Assembly: GCF_016463975.1 (NCBI RefSeq)
Contig: NZ_JAEMNX010000018.1
Coordinates: 1 to 64,000, forward strand
Length of the DNA: 64,000 bases
Origin: Marinomonas transparens
Lineage (GTDB): Bacteria; Pseudomonadota; Gammaproteobacteria; Pseudomonadales; Marinomonadaceae
Reading direction: 5' to 3'
The position numbers were made by a program, and so were the translations under genes. Positions within the stretch are counted from its first letter, which is position 1. Every line of letters starts with the position of its first letter. This document shows positions 1-9,036 of the stretch, piece after piece. The notes below the pieces were generated by a model. The model worked only from the letters and a program-made list of their open reading frames with translations, searched no databases and was not told where the DNA came from.

Positions 1-803
1 TGGGTATCGATCACCAAGGTGCCTGTGGTTTCACCCGCGGCTATCGTAATCTCACCTTGATCTGTAGTAATAATGAAATCGGTTTCAGCGGGATTCGACA
101 AAGTAGCAGTGAAAGTCACATTCGCTGCGTCTTCGTTCACATCATTGGTTGTCAAGGCCAAGGTCGTAGTGTCGATGGTATCGCGGATTTGTGCGGTCGC
201 CGTCGCTGCGCTGAAATCCACCGCTTCAAAGTTGCCACCACTCACACTACTAACGGTTACTGTGACACTACTCGCATCCAAATAGACATCGCTATCTTGA
301 GTATTTACTCTCAATACGCCTGTCGTGGAGCCCCGTGCAATCTCGATATCACCTTGATCCGTGGTAATAGTTACATCAGTTTGTGTGGCATTCGACAGGG
401 TCGCAATGAAAAGTGCGCTATTTTCATCTTCGCTTGTGTTAAACGCTCTCAAACTTAAAAAAGTCGTATCTATGCTGTCCGTAATCTGCGCGGTAGCACT
501 CGCCGAACTAATGTCTACGCTTGCATCCACATCTATCACGGTCGCTGTGATACTAGTCGCATCCAGATAGGGATCACTATTTTGGGTATTAATCACCAAG
601 GTGCCAGAAGTATCACCGGCTACGACCACAATCACCCCTTGATCTGTGGTGATGGTCATATCGGTTTCTACGGCATTTGACAAGGTGGCGGTGAAGGTCA
701 CGCTAGCGGCGTCTTCACTCACATCACTGGTGGTCAAGATCAACGCTGGGATATCTGCAGCTAAAATACTGCTTGTTTCGAATGTTTTTTGATTGTCGCT
801 CAT
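1..803 (-). CDS. Large repetitive adhesin, Ig-like repeats (5' part; runs off window)
   Basis: The minus-strand frame is open from an ATG at 803 to the window edge, about 267 codons, so the C-terminus is missing. A strong AAGGAG site lies nine bases upstream of the ATG. The protein consists of about 95-99-residue repeats: each has an SEDAASVTFTATLSN-like strand, then TDxTITTDQG, then AGxTxGTLxINTQxSDxYLDA, ending in AxITDSIDTT. Such repeats are typical of the middle of very large RTX/LapA-type adhesins secreted by type I systems. Unusually, the protein enters the first repeat after only about 20 residues; no N-terminal retention module or signal peptide is visible. Its first residues (MSDNQKTFET) resemble those of the second adhesin here (MSDSQLSFAT at 7241). 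Surface adhesin is inferred from repeat type; secretion route cannot be judged without the C-terminus. Confidence 0.8.
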   Translation of the reverse strand, partial: MSDNQKTFETSSILAADIPALILTTSDVSEDAASVTFTATLSNAVETDMTITTDQGVIVVVAGDTSGTLVINTQNSDPYLDATSITATVIDVDASVDISSASATAQITDSIDTTFLSLRAFNTSEDENSALFIATLSNATQTDVTITTDQGDIEIARGSTTGVLRVNTQDSDVYLDASSVTVTVSSVSGGNFEAVDFSAATATAQIRDTIDTTTLALTTNDVNEDAANVTFTATLSNPAETDFIITTDQGEITIAAGETTGTLVIDT

Positions 804-1165
804 GCTAAATCACTCCTTGATTTAAATAAATGTAACTGAATGTAAATCCAGTGCGCTAGAGTATAAAAATTAAAAGTAAATATCTATTGCTCTTTATTAC
901 AATCTAGTCCAAATACTTACTTCCACTCTAAATACTCCCTAAGAAATTGAAATTTTTACTAAAATATCATTTTTTATTTCCATTATTAATCAGCGTAGAG
1001 CGGATTCTATCCAAAGCCCATTCTATTTTTATGCCTTCTATTTCATATACTCCTGCCTCTTTATATGACGATTTGATTAAATATATGAAAAATAAAATAT
1101 ATGATTTTGCATATATTTAATCCTTCCCATACAATCCAGTCACTCGGTTTAAAGGAACAAGCACA
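804..1165. other. Intergenic region between adhesin and arsR
   Basis: This is an AT-rich 362-bp spacer between divergent genes. It carries the adhesin ribosome binding site and a possible minus-strand -10 box (TATACT, complement of 860-865) without a convincing -35. The arsR side holds the inverted-repeat operator described separately. No convincing short gene is seen on either strand. In particular, no remnant of an adhesin N-terminal module is recognisable. Confidence 0.5.
1079..1118. promoter_or_regulatory. Probable ArsR operator
   Basis: A perfect inverted repeat, AAATATATG - 6 bases - CATATATTT, spans 1095-1118 and ends 47 bases before the arsR start codon. A third AAATATATG half-site lies directly upstream at 1079-1087. 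ArsR/SmtB dimers bind AT-rich inverted repeats overlapping their own promoters. Position and symmetry make this the expected site for autoregulation of the arsR-GAPDH-arsJ cassette. Binding is inferred, not shown. Confidence 0.65.
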
Positions 1166-1510
1166 ATGACACCTGATCTGTTTTATAAAGCATTGGCTGA
1201 CGACACAAGGATACGCTGCTTACTACTCATCACCCTTTACGATGAGTTATGTGTTTGTGAGCTCATGGCCGCACTCAATGAAACCCAACCGAAGATTTCT
1301 CGGCACTTAGCACAACTGAGAAAAAGTGGTGTACTCAGCGACAGACGGCAGGGCCAATGGGTGTTCTATCAACTTCATTCAGAGCTGCCAATATGGGCGA
1401 AAAACGTTCTACACACCACGCTCAATAGCCAAAAACAGTGGTTAGAAAATAATATCCATCAACTTGAATCTATGGGCAGCAGACCAGATCGCCTCATCTC
1501 CTGCTGCTAA
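1166..1510 (+). CDS. arsR: ArsR family arsenic-responsive repressor
   Basis: A 114-residue winged-helix repressor that dissociates from DNA on binding As(III). The metalloid-binding motif ELCVCEL is present with Cys29 and Cys31, matching the ELCVCDL motif of the E. coli R773-type ArsR. The recognition helix region [21 protein letters not shown] follows. A Cys-Cys pair ends the protein. It heads the cassette with the GAPDH gene 32 bp downstream and arsJ beyond. A perfect inverted-repeat operator lies just upstream, so autoregulation is likely. Both family and context fit an arsenic role rather than another metal. Confidence 0.92.
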   Translation: MTPDLFYKALADDTRIRCLLLITLYDELCVCELMAALNETQPKISRHLAQLRKSGVLSDRRQGQWVFYQLHSELPIWAKNVLHTTLNSQKQWLENNIHQLESMGSRPDRLISCC

Positions 1511-1542
1511 CTAGCTCATCCATTTTTCATAAGGACAACACA

Positions 1543-2556
1543 ATGACCATTAAAGTAGGAATCAACGGCTTTGGCCGCATGGGACGACTTTCTTTTCGCG
1601 CCGCCTTTGATTGGGACGATATAGAATTCGTACAAATCAACGACGCCGCTGGCGATGCAGCGACTCTCGCCCATTTAGTCAATTTCGACTCTGTCCATGG
1701 TCGCTGGCACCATGAAGCAACCAGTGACAACCACACCATTAGCATCAATGGTAAAACCATTACTTGCACACAAAATCGCAGCATAAGCGAAACAGATTGG
1801 TCACAGTGCGATGTTGTCATCGAAGCTACCGGTGTAATGAAAAGCAAAGCCTTGCTGCAAGCCTATTTAGATCAAGGGGTAAAACGTGTCGTGGTGACCG
1901 CTCCAGTTAAAGAAGACGGCGTCTTAAACGTGGTGATGGGCGTCAACGATGATGACTACGACCCAAGCCAGCACCCTATCATCACAGCGGCTTCCTGTAC
2001 CACCAACTGCCTTGCACCAGTGGTCAAGGTGTTACATGAATCCATCGGTATCAAACATGGCTCCATGACCACGATTCACGACATCACCAATACCCAAACC
2101 ATCATCGACGCGCCACACAAGGACCTACGTCGTGCCCGCGCCTGTGGCAGTAGTCTAATCCCGACCACCACTGGTTCTGCTACCGCCATTACGCATATTT
2201 TTCCTGAGCTAAAAGGCAAACTAAATGGTCATGCGGTGCGCGTGCCATTAACCAATGCGTCTTTGACTGATTGCGTGTTCGAAATGAACCGAGCGACAAC
2301 AGAAGAAGAAGTGAACCAGCTTTTGGAAGACGCCAGTGAAGGCCCACTAAAAGACATTTTAGGCTACGAAGAACGCCCCCTAGTATCCATTGATTACAAA
2401 ACGGACCCACGCTCCAGCATCATAGACGCTCCTAGCACCATGGTTATTAATGGCACGCAGGTCAAACTCTATGTTTGGTATGACAACGAATGGGGCTACG
2501 CTAACCGTACAGCGGAACTGATGCGTAAAGTGGGGCAAATAGATAAAGCGGTTTAA
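1543..2556 (+). CDS. Ars-cassette glyceraldehyde-3-phosphate dehydrogenase
   Basis: A 337-residue type I GAPDH. It has the N-terminal NAD-binding motif INGFGRMGR and the active site ASCTTNC with Cys152 as nucleophile; the C-terminal WYDNEWGYA signature is intact. In arsR-gapdh-arsJ cassettes this paralogue uses arsenate in place of phosphate to make 1-arseno-3-phosphoglycerate, which ArsJ exports; that is established for the family. The dedicated role here is inferred from the neighbours. A hairpin (arms 2541-2550 and 2562-2571) spans its stop codon, and a 270-bp repeat element begins immediately after it. Confidence 0.93.
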   Translation: MTIKVGINGFGRMGRLSFRAAFDWDDIEFVQINDAAGDAATLAHLVNFDSVHGRWHHEATSDNHTISINGKTITCTQNRSISETDWSQCDVVIEATGVMKSKALLQAYLDQGVKRVVVTAPVKEDGVLNVVMGVNDDDYDPSQHPIITAASCTTNCLAPVVKVLHESIGIKHGSMTTIHDITNTQTIIDAPHKDLRRARACGSSLIPTTTGSATAITHIFPELKGKLNGHAVRVPLTNASLTDCVFEMNRATTEEEVNQLLEDASEGPLKDILGYEERPLVSIDYKTDPRSSIIDAPSTMVINGTQVKLYVWYDNEWGYANRTAELMRKVGQIDKAV

Positions 2557-2569
2557 CCAATCGCTTTAT

Positions 2570-2839
2570 CTAGGGAAGGTCTGAATAAGTCCTCTTGTCT
2601 CAGCATGTGGATAAAAGCCTGTTATTCGAGGCGAGTGCCGAATGTGAATAGTTGTCCTATTGTCGAGGCGCTCAACAAAGAATTCAGGCTTTTAGACCAT
2701 GCCCTTCGGGTCTTGCAGAGAAAACGCCACATTACGTTGCAACTCTTTGAAAGGTACCTACATTCCTTCAGAGTCGCGTCTTATTTGACGATTTCTCTGC
2801 AAGACTGAGTCTTAGTAGACTTATTTAGACCTTCCCTAG
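2570..2839. repeat. MITE-like inverted-repeat element, 270 bp
   Basis: The ends are 22-bp terminal inverted repeats with one mismatch: CTAGGGAAGGTCTGAATAAG.. at 2570-2591 and its complement at 2818-2839. Two further inverted repeats are nested inside: TCTTGCAGAGAAA (2711-2723) with its complement at 2792-2804, and AAAAGCCTG (2613-2621) with CAGGCTTTT (2685-2693). The element could fold into a large branched structure. It carries no transposase, so it fits a non-autonomous miniature element mobilised in trans. No target-site duplication is obvious. It fills the 322-bp gap between the GAPDH gene and arsJ. A short open frame inside it (2605-2808) is probably an accident of the repeat. Confidence 0.8.
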
Positions 2840-2878
2840 CACTAAAATCATAAAACAAACAAGGCGACAGATAATTTT

Positions 2879-4084
2879 ATGTTTTCCCAGCTATCAAAAA
2901 GTGTTCGTCAATACCTGATCGTCACCGGCAACTATTGGTGCTTTACCCTGACCGACGGTGCCCTGCGTATGTTGGTCGTATTGCACTTTTACGAGCTCGG
3001 CTATGGCGCACTCGACATTGCCTTACTGTTTTTGTTTTACGAGGTATTTGGCGTTATCACCAATCTCTTCGGCGGCTGGCTTGGCGCAAGGTGGGGGCTC
3101 AACCGCACCATGAACATAGGACTCGGTTTGCAAATTGTCGCCCTTGCTATGCTCTTGGCGCCAGCGACTTGGCTCACGGTGTTGTGGGTGATGCTGGCAC
3201 AAGCCTTATCCGGTATCGCCAAAGACCTGAATAAAATGAGTGCCAAAAGTGCCATTAAAGTCTTAGTACCAAAAGGTGAAAGCGGACAGCTTTATCAATG
3301 GGTTGCCCTACTCACTGGATCGAAAAATGCACTAAAAGGCATAGGCTTCTTTCTTGGTGGCCTATTACTCACCGCGGTAGGTTTTCATCAAGCCATCCTC
3401 ATCATGGCCGTCGCCCTAACAGTGGTCTGGGTATTTAGCCTTTGGCAATTAAAAGAAGATCTAGGCAAGTCGAAAAGCAAACCTAAGTTCTCTGAAATCT
3501 TCTCGAAAAGCAGGGAGATCAACATACTCTCCGCGGCTCGACTCTTCCTCTTTGGCGCACGGGATGTATGGTTTGTCGTCGCTTTACCTGTCTATTTAAG
3601 TAGCCAGTTTGGTTGGGACCATTGGACAGTTGGTGGCTTTCTCGCGCTTTGGGTAATTGGTTACGGCATAGTGCAAAGCCTAGCGCCACACATCACGGGC
3701 AAACGTAAACAGAAAGTCCCCAAAGGCAACACAGTGACTTTATGGGCGCTCGGCCTAACCACTTTACCTGCTGCCATTGCCATTGGCTTACAGCTTTCTT
3801 TTTACCCGCAAATCACCTTATTGGGCGGACTCATTCTCTTCGGCGCCGTGTTTGCCATCAACTCATCCCTACACAGCTATTTGATAGTGCAATACGCCAG
3901 TAATGATGGTGTTTCCATGGATGTAGGTTTTTACTATATGGCCAACGCCATGGGGCGATTAATCGGCACGATACTATCCGGCTGGGTGTATCAGGAATTT
4001 GGCTTAATTAGCTGTTTATGGGTCTCATTTGCCTTTCTACTTTTCACCAGTATCATTTCTATTTGGCTTCCTAAACATCAATAG
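2879..4084 (+). CDS. arsJ: Organoarsenical efflux permease ArsJ (MFS)
   Basis: A 401-residue polytopic inner-membrane protein of the major facilitator superfamily with about 12 hydrophobic segments. The sequence YWCFTLTDGALRMLVVLHF near the N-terminus and SGIAKDLNKMSAKSAIK around residues 115-130 are characteristic of ArsJ. ArsJ exports 1-arseno-3-phosphoglycerate made by the partner GAPDH, giving arsenate resistance without reduction to arsenite. No arsC, arsB or acr3 gene is in the window, consistent with a stand-alone ArsJ pathway. The gene is separated from GAPDH by the MITE-like element, so read-through may be reduced or a new promoter supplied. A hairpin terminator follows. Confidence 0.92.
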   Translation: MFSQLSKSVRQYLIVTGNYWCFTLTDGALRMLVVLHFYELGYGALDIALLFLFYEVFGVITNLFGGWLGARWGLNRTMNIGLGLQIVALAMLLAPATWLTVLWVMLAQALSGIAKDLNKMSAKSAIKVLVPKGESGQLYQWVALLTGSKNALKGIGFFLGGLLLTAVGFHQAILIMAVALTVVWVFSLWQLKEDLGKSKSKPKFSEIFSKSREINILSAARLFLFGARDVWFVVALPVYLSSQFGWDHWTVGGFLALWVIGYGIVQSLAPHITGKRKQKVPKGNTVTLWALGLTTLPAAIAIGLQLSFYPQITLLGGLILFGAVFAINSSLHSYLIVQYASNDGVSMDVGFYYMANAMGRLIGTILSGWVYQEFGLISCLWVSFAFLLFTSIISIWLPKHQ

Positions 4085-4118
4085 ATCTTGTTGCTAATAA
4101 GGTCCACAAAAATAGAAC

Positions 4119-4157
4119 AAAAAAGCCGAACTAGACACATCATCTAGTTCGGCTTTT
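4119..4157. terminator. Bidirectional terminator between arsJ and RTX adhesin
   Basis: A perfect 15-bp stem, AAAAGCCGAACTAGA (4121-4135) with its complement at 4143-4157, has a 7-base loop and A/T tracts on both sides. It sits between convergent genes and can serve both strands. Confidence 0.85.
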
Positions 4158-4175
4158 AGCAGAGTACAAAAATCT

Positions 4176-7100
4176 CTAGCCATCAATATGAATACTGTAC
4201 TCTTGATCGTTAAAAATAACCTTGATCGAATCCAAGCTATCTACAAAGCCACTCATGTCAGAATCAAAGTTCGAATCCTCTCCAAAGCTAGCAACGGCCT
4301 GACCATCAATCTCAACATTCTGATCCGTCACGGTAATATGAGCAGATAAAAAATCCGCAATGGCATCTGTGCCAGCATCACTTCCTGGGTTACCAGCAAT
4401 GCCTGTCAACAAATCTGTTAGGTCCAATCTATCGTCTTTAGCATTAAAATCGGTCAGTAAATCAACAGACCCACTTTTATGAATAATAAAGATGTCTTCC
4501 CCTGCGCCGCCAGTCAATGTATCAACATCACCATCATCTTGATTAAACATGCCACCAATCAGCAGATCATTGCCATCAGCACCAATTAATGTATCAGGCC
4601 CATCATTACCGATAAGAATGTCATTACCACCCTTACCATCAATATAATCGGAAGAGTTACCCTCTGCCCCTCTCAAATTATCATCTGATGTGCTAACAAT
4701 CACACCAGAAGCGGCTGATACGTCTTTAGTCAGAATATCAAATGACTCTGCAGAGCCTACGTTTCCATGATTGTCGACAAAATTAACAAGAATCTGCAAC
4801 TCACCATCGGCCAAGGTCGATACATCAGCACTTTTTTCAAACGTCGCCCAGCCGCCCTGACCATCATCAGACGTTTTTGTAATCCCCTCTGTCATTGTCA
4901 ATATCTTCCCTTCACTATCGGTAATCCTAATGGAAGAAATAGAGCCCCCTGAATGAAGCCAAGTTTCAATAGTGACATTACCGACATCATCAACACCAAT
5001 GCTCGTATCACCCCAACCGTCTCCACCGTAGGCATCAACGTCCGCCTCTGCGGCGGTATCAACAAAATACGACTGGGTACTTGAAGTCGAGAATGGGTTA
5101 CCAGCCTCATCCTCTCCTGATACAGTGACGGTAACAACGTTGCTAGTCTTACCGGTATCAAGACCCGAACCTAACGCCTCAACAGAATATAGATAATATC
5201 CATTAGCATCTTGCTCTTCAGACACAACGCCCGTTCCAATATCAACACCCGCGACGCTAACAGTGAGTGCATCACCCGGTCTCGCGGCGCCGCCAACAAA
5301 GCCAGTAATGGCCACTTTGTTTCCAGCGGCGGCTTCCTCAGCGTTGATGTATTTATCATCCGTCACTTGATTGACAGCGATATTACCAAACGCGGTCAAA
5401 TCAACGCCATGTGTAGAAGTCGTCGTAGTGGTTATCCTATTGCCAGCCGCATCACTTGAAGTAACCACCGCATCAAACGCCGTGTCGGCAGCCAAGTCGC
5501 TCCCTGCCACATCGGCAGACCAGGTTCCATCCGTTTCCACTCTGGTTGTGTAAGTCGTACCATTAATCACTAAAGTGACAACATCGCTTGATGATATATC
5601 ACCACCAGATGCTGTACCTGTCACGGTAATGGTTTGGCCACTTTCCGCTTTATTAATCACATCATCTGAGGTGATTTTATCGATGCTCACGGTTCCCGCA
5701 TCCGCTGAGATGTCGACCGTATGAGTTGAAGAGCCTGTGCTTGTTACCGTGTTACCGGCCGCATCGCTTGACGTCACCACAACATCGAACACCGTGTCGG
5801 CGACCAAGTCGTTGCCTGCCACGTCGACAGACCAAGTGCCACCCGCATCTACGGTGGTTGTGTAGCTCGTACCATTAATTTCCAAAGTCACAACATCGCC
5901 TGCTGCGATATCACCACCGGCAGCTGACCCTGTTACTGTAATCGTCGCTTGATTACTTTCTGCCCCGTTGATCACGTCATCCGAGGTAATCGCATTCACA
6001 CTCACCGCACCCGCTGTCGCAGCAAGATCAAGCGTATAAGTAGAAGTGGTTGATGCGGTAAAAGGGTTACCCGAGCTGTCTTGGCCAGTCACGCTAGCGA
6101 CAAAAGAAGTACCTTGAGCTAAATCGCTACCCGCAACATCGGCACTCCAGCTTCTATCATCAATGACTGTGGTGGTATAGGTAACACCATTTATCTCCAT
6201 AGAAACTGTGTCACCAACAGATGCATCAAAGCCAACACGACCTGTTACAGTAATGGTTTCACTACTTTCCTGCGAAGAAATAACATCGTCTGAAGTAATC
6301 GCATTCACTCGAATAGTGGCTCTCGTCGTTGTATCGACTAAATACTGTTCAACACTAGTAGCCGAGCCTTGCTGACCGCCCTTGTTGGAAACGACTAGGC
6401 TACCTGCAAGGACATTATCTGAATCAGCGACTAAATCCGCACCAGCAACACCAATAGAAAAAGTCCCGTCGCTAACCTCTCCTACATAGCTAACACCATT
6501 AACAACCAGAGTAACGACTCCTGAGTCAAAGGCATCCCCTGTTACACTACCCGTTACCAACACATCACCATCCGCTTCTAACGCATTAAGAAGGCCATCA
6601 TTGGTAATTGGGTTAATATCCAGCTTGACCTCTAGGGGCTGGTCGACGTTAAAACCTGTCGTGGGGGCAGAAGTAAAAGCGCTCGTGATTGTTGCTAATG
6701 ATGAAAACTCAGGACCAGAGATAGAGGGTAAAGCCTCACCACTTGAATCATAGCCATAGTAAGGTAAGTTACTAAGGTAATCATCACTGCTATCAAAACC
6801 ATAATCCGGCAAACTGGCATCACTGTTACGTGAAACAGTCACATCAACTCGATGTTGCTCATCACCAATGACTTCTTCACCTGCCGCTGGCGCTTCCTGA
6901 ATAGTGGTTGGATCCACACCCTCTGCGATAGCTTGTTGCAACGCATCAATATCTGCTCTTGAATCTTGAGACAAGGTATCTAAATCTACAATATTGAAAA
7001 CTTCTTCCGTCATTTCAACAATCGCATCCGGACCAATCACAATTTCTGTATGGTCAATAAAGACAATCGTAATGCTACCGCTACGACTGGTAACGACAGT

Positions 7101-7241
7101 CTCAGCAAAAAAGATAGGGTCGCCTATATTAACCAGTCGATCTTGACCATCAATGGATTGAACCGTCGCTGTGCCGCTCAGTTTAGATACATAACCAATT
7201 GGGCTACCTAAGGTAGCAAATGATAACTGACTGTCGCTCAC
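4176..7241 (-). CDS. LapA-type RTX adhesin with retention module and LapG-like site
   Basis: A 1021-residue secreted surface protein. I start it at GTG 7241, preceded by AGGAA eight bases upstream; an upstream TTG at 7304 would add 21 residues and lacks such a site. Residues about 12-110 form the N-terminal retention module (GYVSKLSGTATVQSIDGQ, VGDPIFF-like, IDHTEIVIGPDA). At about 110-121 comes EGVDPTTIQEAPAAG: PAAG (118-121) matches the TAAG/PAAG site cut by the periplasmic protease LapG in this family. Five Ig-like repeats with the motif ITSDDVIN follow. Near residue 860 come RTX calcium-binding repeats (GGNDILIGNDGPDTLIG), then a type I secretion C-terminal target region. No lapBCDE, lapD or lapG is in the window. 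At about 1000 residues it is small for a LapA. Confidence 0.88.
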   Translation of the reverse strand: MSDSQLSFATLGSPIGYVSKLSGTATVQSIDGQDRLVNIGDPIFFAETVVTSRSGSITIVFIDHTEIVIGPDAIVEMTEEVFNIVDLDTLSQDSRADIDALQQAIAEGVDPTTIQEAPAAGEEVIGDEQHRVDVTVSRNSDASLPDYGFDSSDDYLSNLPYYGYDSSGEALPSISGPEFSSLATITSAFTSAPTTGFNVDQPLEVKLDINPITNDGLLNALEADGDVLVTGSVTGDAFDSGVVTLVVNGVSYVGEVSDGTFSIGVAGADLVADSDNVLAGSLVVSNKGGQQGSATSVEQYLVDTTTRATIRVNAITSDDVISSQESSETITVTGRVGFDASVGDTVSMEINGVTYTTTVIDDRSWSADVAGSDLAQGTSFVASVTGQDSSGNPFTASTTSTYTLDLAATAGAVSVNAITSDDVINGAESNQATITVTGSAAGGDIAAGDVVTLEINGTSYTTTVDAGGTWSVDVAGNDLVADTVFDVVVTSSDAAGNTVTSTGSSTHTVDISADAGTVSIDKITSDDVINKAESGQTITVTGTASGGDISSSDVVTLVINGTTYTTRVETDGTWSADVAGSDLAADTAFDAVVTSSDAAGNRITTTTTSTHGVDLTAFGNIAVNQVTDDKYINAEEAAAGNKVAITGFVGGAARPGDALTVSVAGVDIGTGVVSEEQDANGYYLYSVEALGSGLDTGKTSNVVTVTVSGEDEAGNPFSTSSTQSYFVDTAAEADVDAYGGDGWGDTSIGVDDVGNVTIETWLHSGGSISSIRITDSEGKILTMTEGITKTSDDGQGGWATFEKSADVSTLADGELQILVNFVDNHGNVGSAESFDILTKDVSAASGVIVSTSDDNLRGAEGNSSDYIDGKGGNDILIGNDGPDTLIGADGNDLLIGGMFNQDDGDVDTLTGGAGEDIFIIHKSGSVDLLTDFNAKDDRLDLTDLLTGIAGNPGSDAGTDAIADFLSAHITVTDQNVEIDGQAVASFGEDSNFDSDMSGFVDSLDSIKVIFNDQEYSIHIDG

Positions 7242-7633
7242 GGTGGCATTTCCTAATATAGACGTAATAAGTGTTCCGATAGCGAGTAAGATAGGACAAT
7301 GCAAAAGAAGCCACTATTGTACCTTGGTACAGCGAAAGTATCTTTTTGTACATAGGCTAACGTGAGTGTGTAGTTTTGTGAAAATCGTCAAGTAATCCCT
7401 TGAATTATACTCGGTCATCGCGTTTCACTTACTGACTTTTACACAAAAGTCTCAGCCATTAAGTTCGAATGAGGTCACTAGACCGCCTATGTTAAGGTCC
7501 ATTTTAAATAATCTAACCTAGTAATAAGCTGCTATTTATAAACAGACAATAAAAAAGCACTAAGTGAGAGATACCCCACTTGGTGCTTCGACTTTAGTAC
7601 TTTTATTTGGTCTATTTTATTCTAGAAACGCCT
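7242..7633. other. Intergenic region upstream of the RTX adhesin
   Basis: A 392-bp spacer between two minus-strand genes. It should hold the adhesin promoter, but no clear -35/-10 pair is seen. A perfect palindrome TGTACC-TT-GGTACA lies at 7318-7331, about 80 bases upstream of the chosen start, and could be a regulator site. The distal part holds the nfeD terminator. I find no convincing gene. Confidence 0.4.
7551..7588 (-). terminator. Terminator of the qmcA-nfeD operon
   Basis: On the minus strand AAGCACCAAGTG pairs with CACTTAGTGCTT, followed by a run of T. It lies about 45 bp past the nfeD stop codon. Confidence 0.8.
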
Positions 7634-8095
7634 TTACTCAGCCTCAAGTGCTTGAATATGAAAAGCCCCCACTTCGGCTTCCGTCACTTCCACTCGTGTT
7701 CCCGCCTCAATAGGCGTTAAACTAATAAGCTTCCAATCCACCCCAGAATAATGATACGTCCCCACTTGTAGAGGCGAAACGGCCTCTTGCAAGATAAAAC
7801 GATGACCGACCAAATCGCCCTGTGCTTTTTTAGGGCTCACATGCGATTGCATGCGTTTTAAAGGTCGCCACAACATCACGGCGGCAATCAAGGTTAGCAT
7901 TCCAGTGCTGAACATAGCACTCAATCCGGTATTAGGGATAATATCCACATACAATAAAACACCGGTCACCATGGCAGCCAAACCAGTAAAAAACAGCACA
8001 AAAGTGGAAAAACCCAACACGGCCACTTCAATCACCAATAGGATCAAACCAACAACAAACAGGCTTTGTGCCAGATTATTGGTAAAGAAATCCAT
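7634..8095 (-). CDS. NfeD-like membrane protein
   Basis: A 153-residue protein with three or four hydrophobic segments in residues 10-75 and a C-terminal OB-fold-like region of about 60 residues (GDLVGHRFILQEAVSPLQVG... VDWKLIS... GTRVEVTEAEVG). This is the short NfeD (YbbK) type that is almost always paired with an SPFH/stomatin protein. It starts 2 bp after the stop of that partner, so translation is probably coupled. NfeD-stomatin pairs are thought to organise membrane microdomains or quality control; the precise role is unknown. A terminator follows. Confidence 0.88.
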   Translation of the reverse strand: MDFFTNNLAQSLFVVGLILLVIEVAVLGFSTFVLFFTGLAAMVTGVLLYVDIIPNTGLSAMFSTGMLTLIAAVMLWRPLKRMQSHVSPKKAQGDLVGHRFILQEAVSPLQVGTYHYSGVDWKLISLTPIEAGTRVEVTEAEVGAFHIQALEAE

Positions 8096-8097
8096 AC

Positions 8098-9036
8098 TTA
8101 ACTCCCTTTCGACAATGTCTGAATAATGGTCATGGCTTGTGCCACAACAGCTGACGCCTCAGTGCCAGCATCTGGAAGCAAGACCACAGAAGACTCTTTG
8201 GCAATCGCACGTTTCGCTTCAATGGCCTTGGACGCCAGATCCAACTGAATGGCTTTTTGGCCTTCTTCCGTTGCAGCGGCTTCCCCTACCTGACGCAAGG
8301 CTTCGGCCTGAGCGGTTGCTACCGCAACAATCGCCTTAGCTTCACCTTCAGCACGCAACACTTGTTCTTCTTTATCCGCTTCTGCCGCTAATACCACAGA
8401 GGCCTTTTTACCTTCAGCCCGGTTAATCGCCGCTTGACGATCCCCTTCCGATTCCAAAATCTGCGCACGCTTTACTCGCTCCGCTTTCATTTGGGCTTCC
8501 ATCGCTTCCATCACAGATTGCGGCGGCATGATGTCCTTGATTTCATAACGCAATACCTGAATACCCCAAGGACCAGCGGCATCGTTAATCGCCGCAACAA
8601 TATTGGTATTCAACACGTCACGCTCTTCAAAGGTTTTATCCAGTTCCATTTTACCCAGTTCAGACCGCATGGTCGTTTGCGCTAACTGAGTCACCGCGAA
8701 AACATAATTGTCTACGCCATAAGTCGCTTTATAAGGGTCAAGCACACGGAAATACAACACCCCATCCACATGCAATGAAATATTATCTTTGGTGATCGCA
8801 CTCTGTTCAGGCACATCCACCGCTTGCTCTTTTAACGAGCGATCGGCTGAAATTCGGTCGATGAAAGGTAAAATGAAATTCAAACCGGCTTCTTTGGTCG
8901 ATTGATACTTACCAAAACGTTCAATCACATAAGCCTGATTCTGCGGTACAAACTTGATCGAATTTTTAAGCAGCACAACCACTAGCACGAGTACAAGAAC
9001 CTGCACGTTTAACACATATTGAAGTAACTCTTCCAT
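8098..9036 (-). CDS. qmcA: SPFH/band 7 (stomatin-like) protein, QmcA type
   Basis: A 312-residue protein with one N-terminal transmembrane segment (residues 8-25), then an SPFH domain starting KFVPQNQAYVIERFGKYQ, followed by an Ala/Glu-rich coiled coil from about residue 190 (RAEGEAKAIVAVATAQAEAL). The length and order match the QmcA/stomatin family. These form large oligomers in the inner membrane and associate with FtsH-like proteases and NfeD partners. It is the first gene of a two-gene operon with the nfeD-like gene. Substrate or partner here is not visible from sequence. Confidence 0.9.
   Translation of the reverse strand: MEELLQYVLNVQVLVLVLVVVLLKNSIKFVPQNQAYVIERFGKYQSTKEAGLNFILPFIDRISADRSLKEQAVDVPEQSAITKDNISLHVDGVLYFRVLDPYKATYGVDNYVFAVTQLAQTTMRSELGKMELDKTFEERDVLNTNIVAAINDAAGPWGIQVLRYEIKDIMPPQSVMEAMEAQMKAERVKRAQILESEGDRQAAINRAEGKKASVVLAAEADKEEQVLRAEGEAKAIVAVATAQAEALRQVGEAAATEEGQKAIQLDLASKAIEAKRAIAKESSVVLLPDAGTEASAVVAQAMTIIQTLSKGS

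Noticed and set aside
57..458. Plus-strand open frames over the first adhesin (also 361-570)
   Set aside because: They run antisense to the repeat adhesin, whose minus-strand frame has a clear ribosome binding site, repeat logic and family composition.
2605..2808. 67-codon plus-strand frame in the ars gap
   Set aside because: It lies wholly inside the inverted-repeat element and follows its repeats; it has no ribosome binding site.
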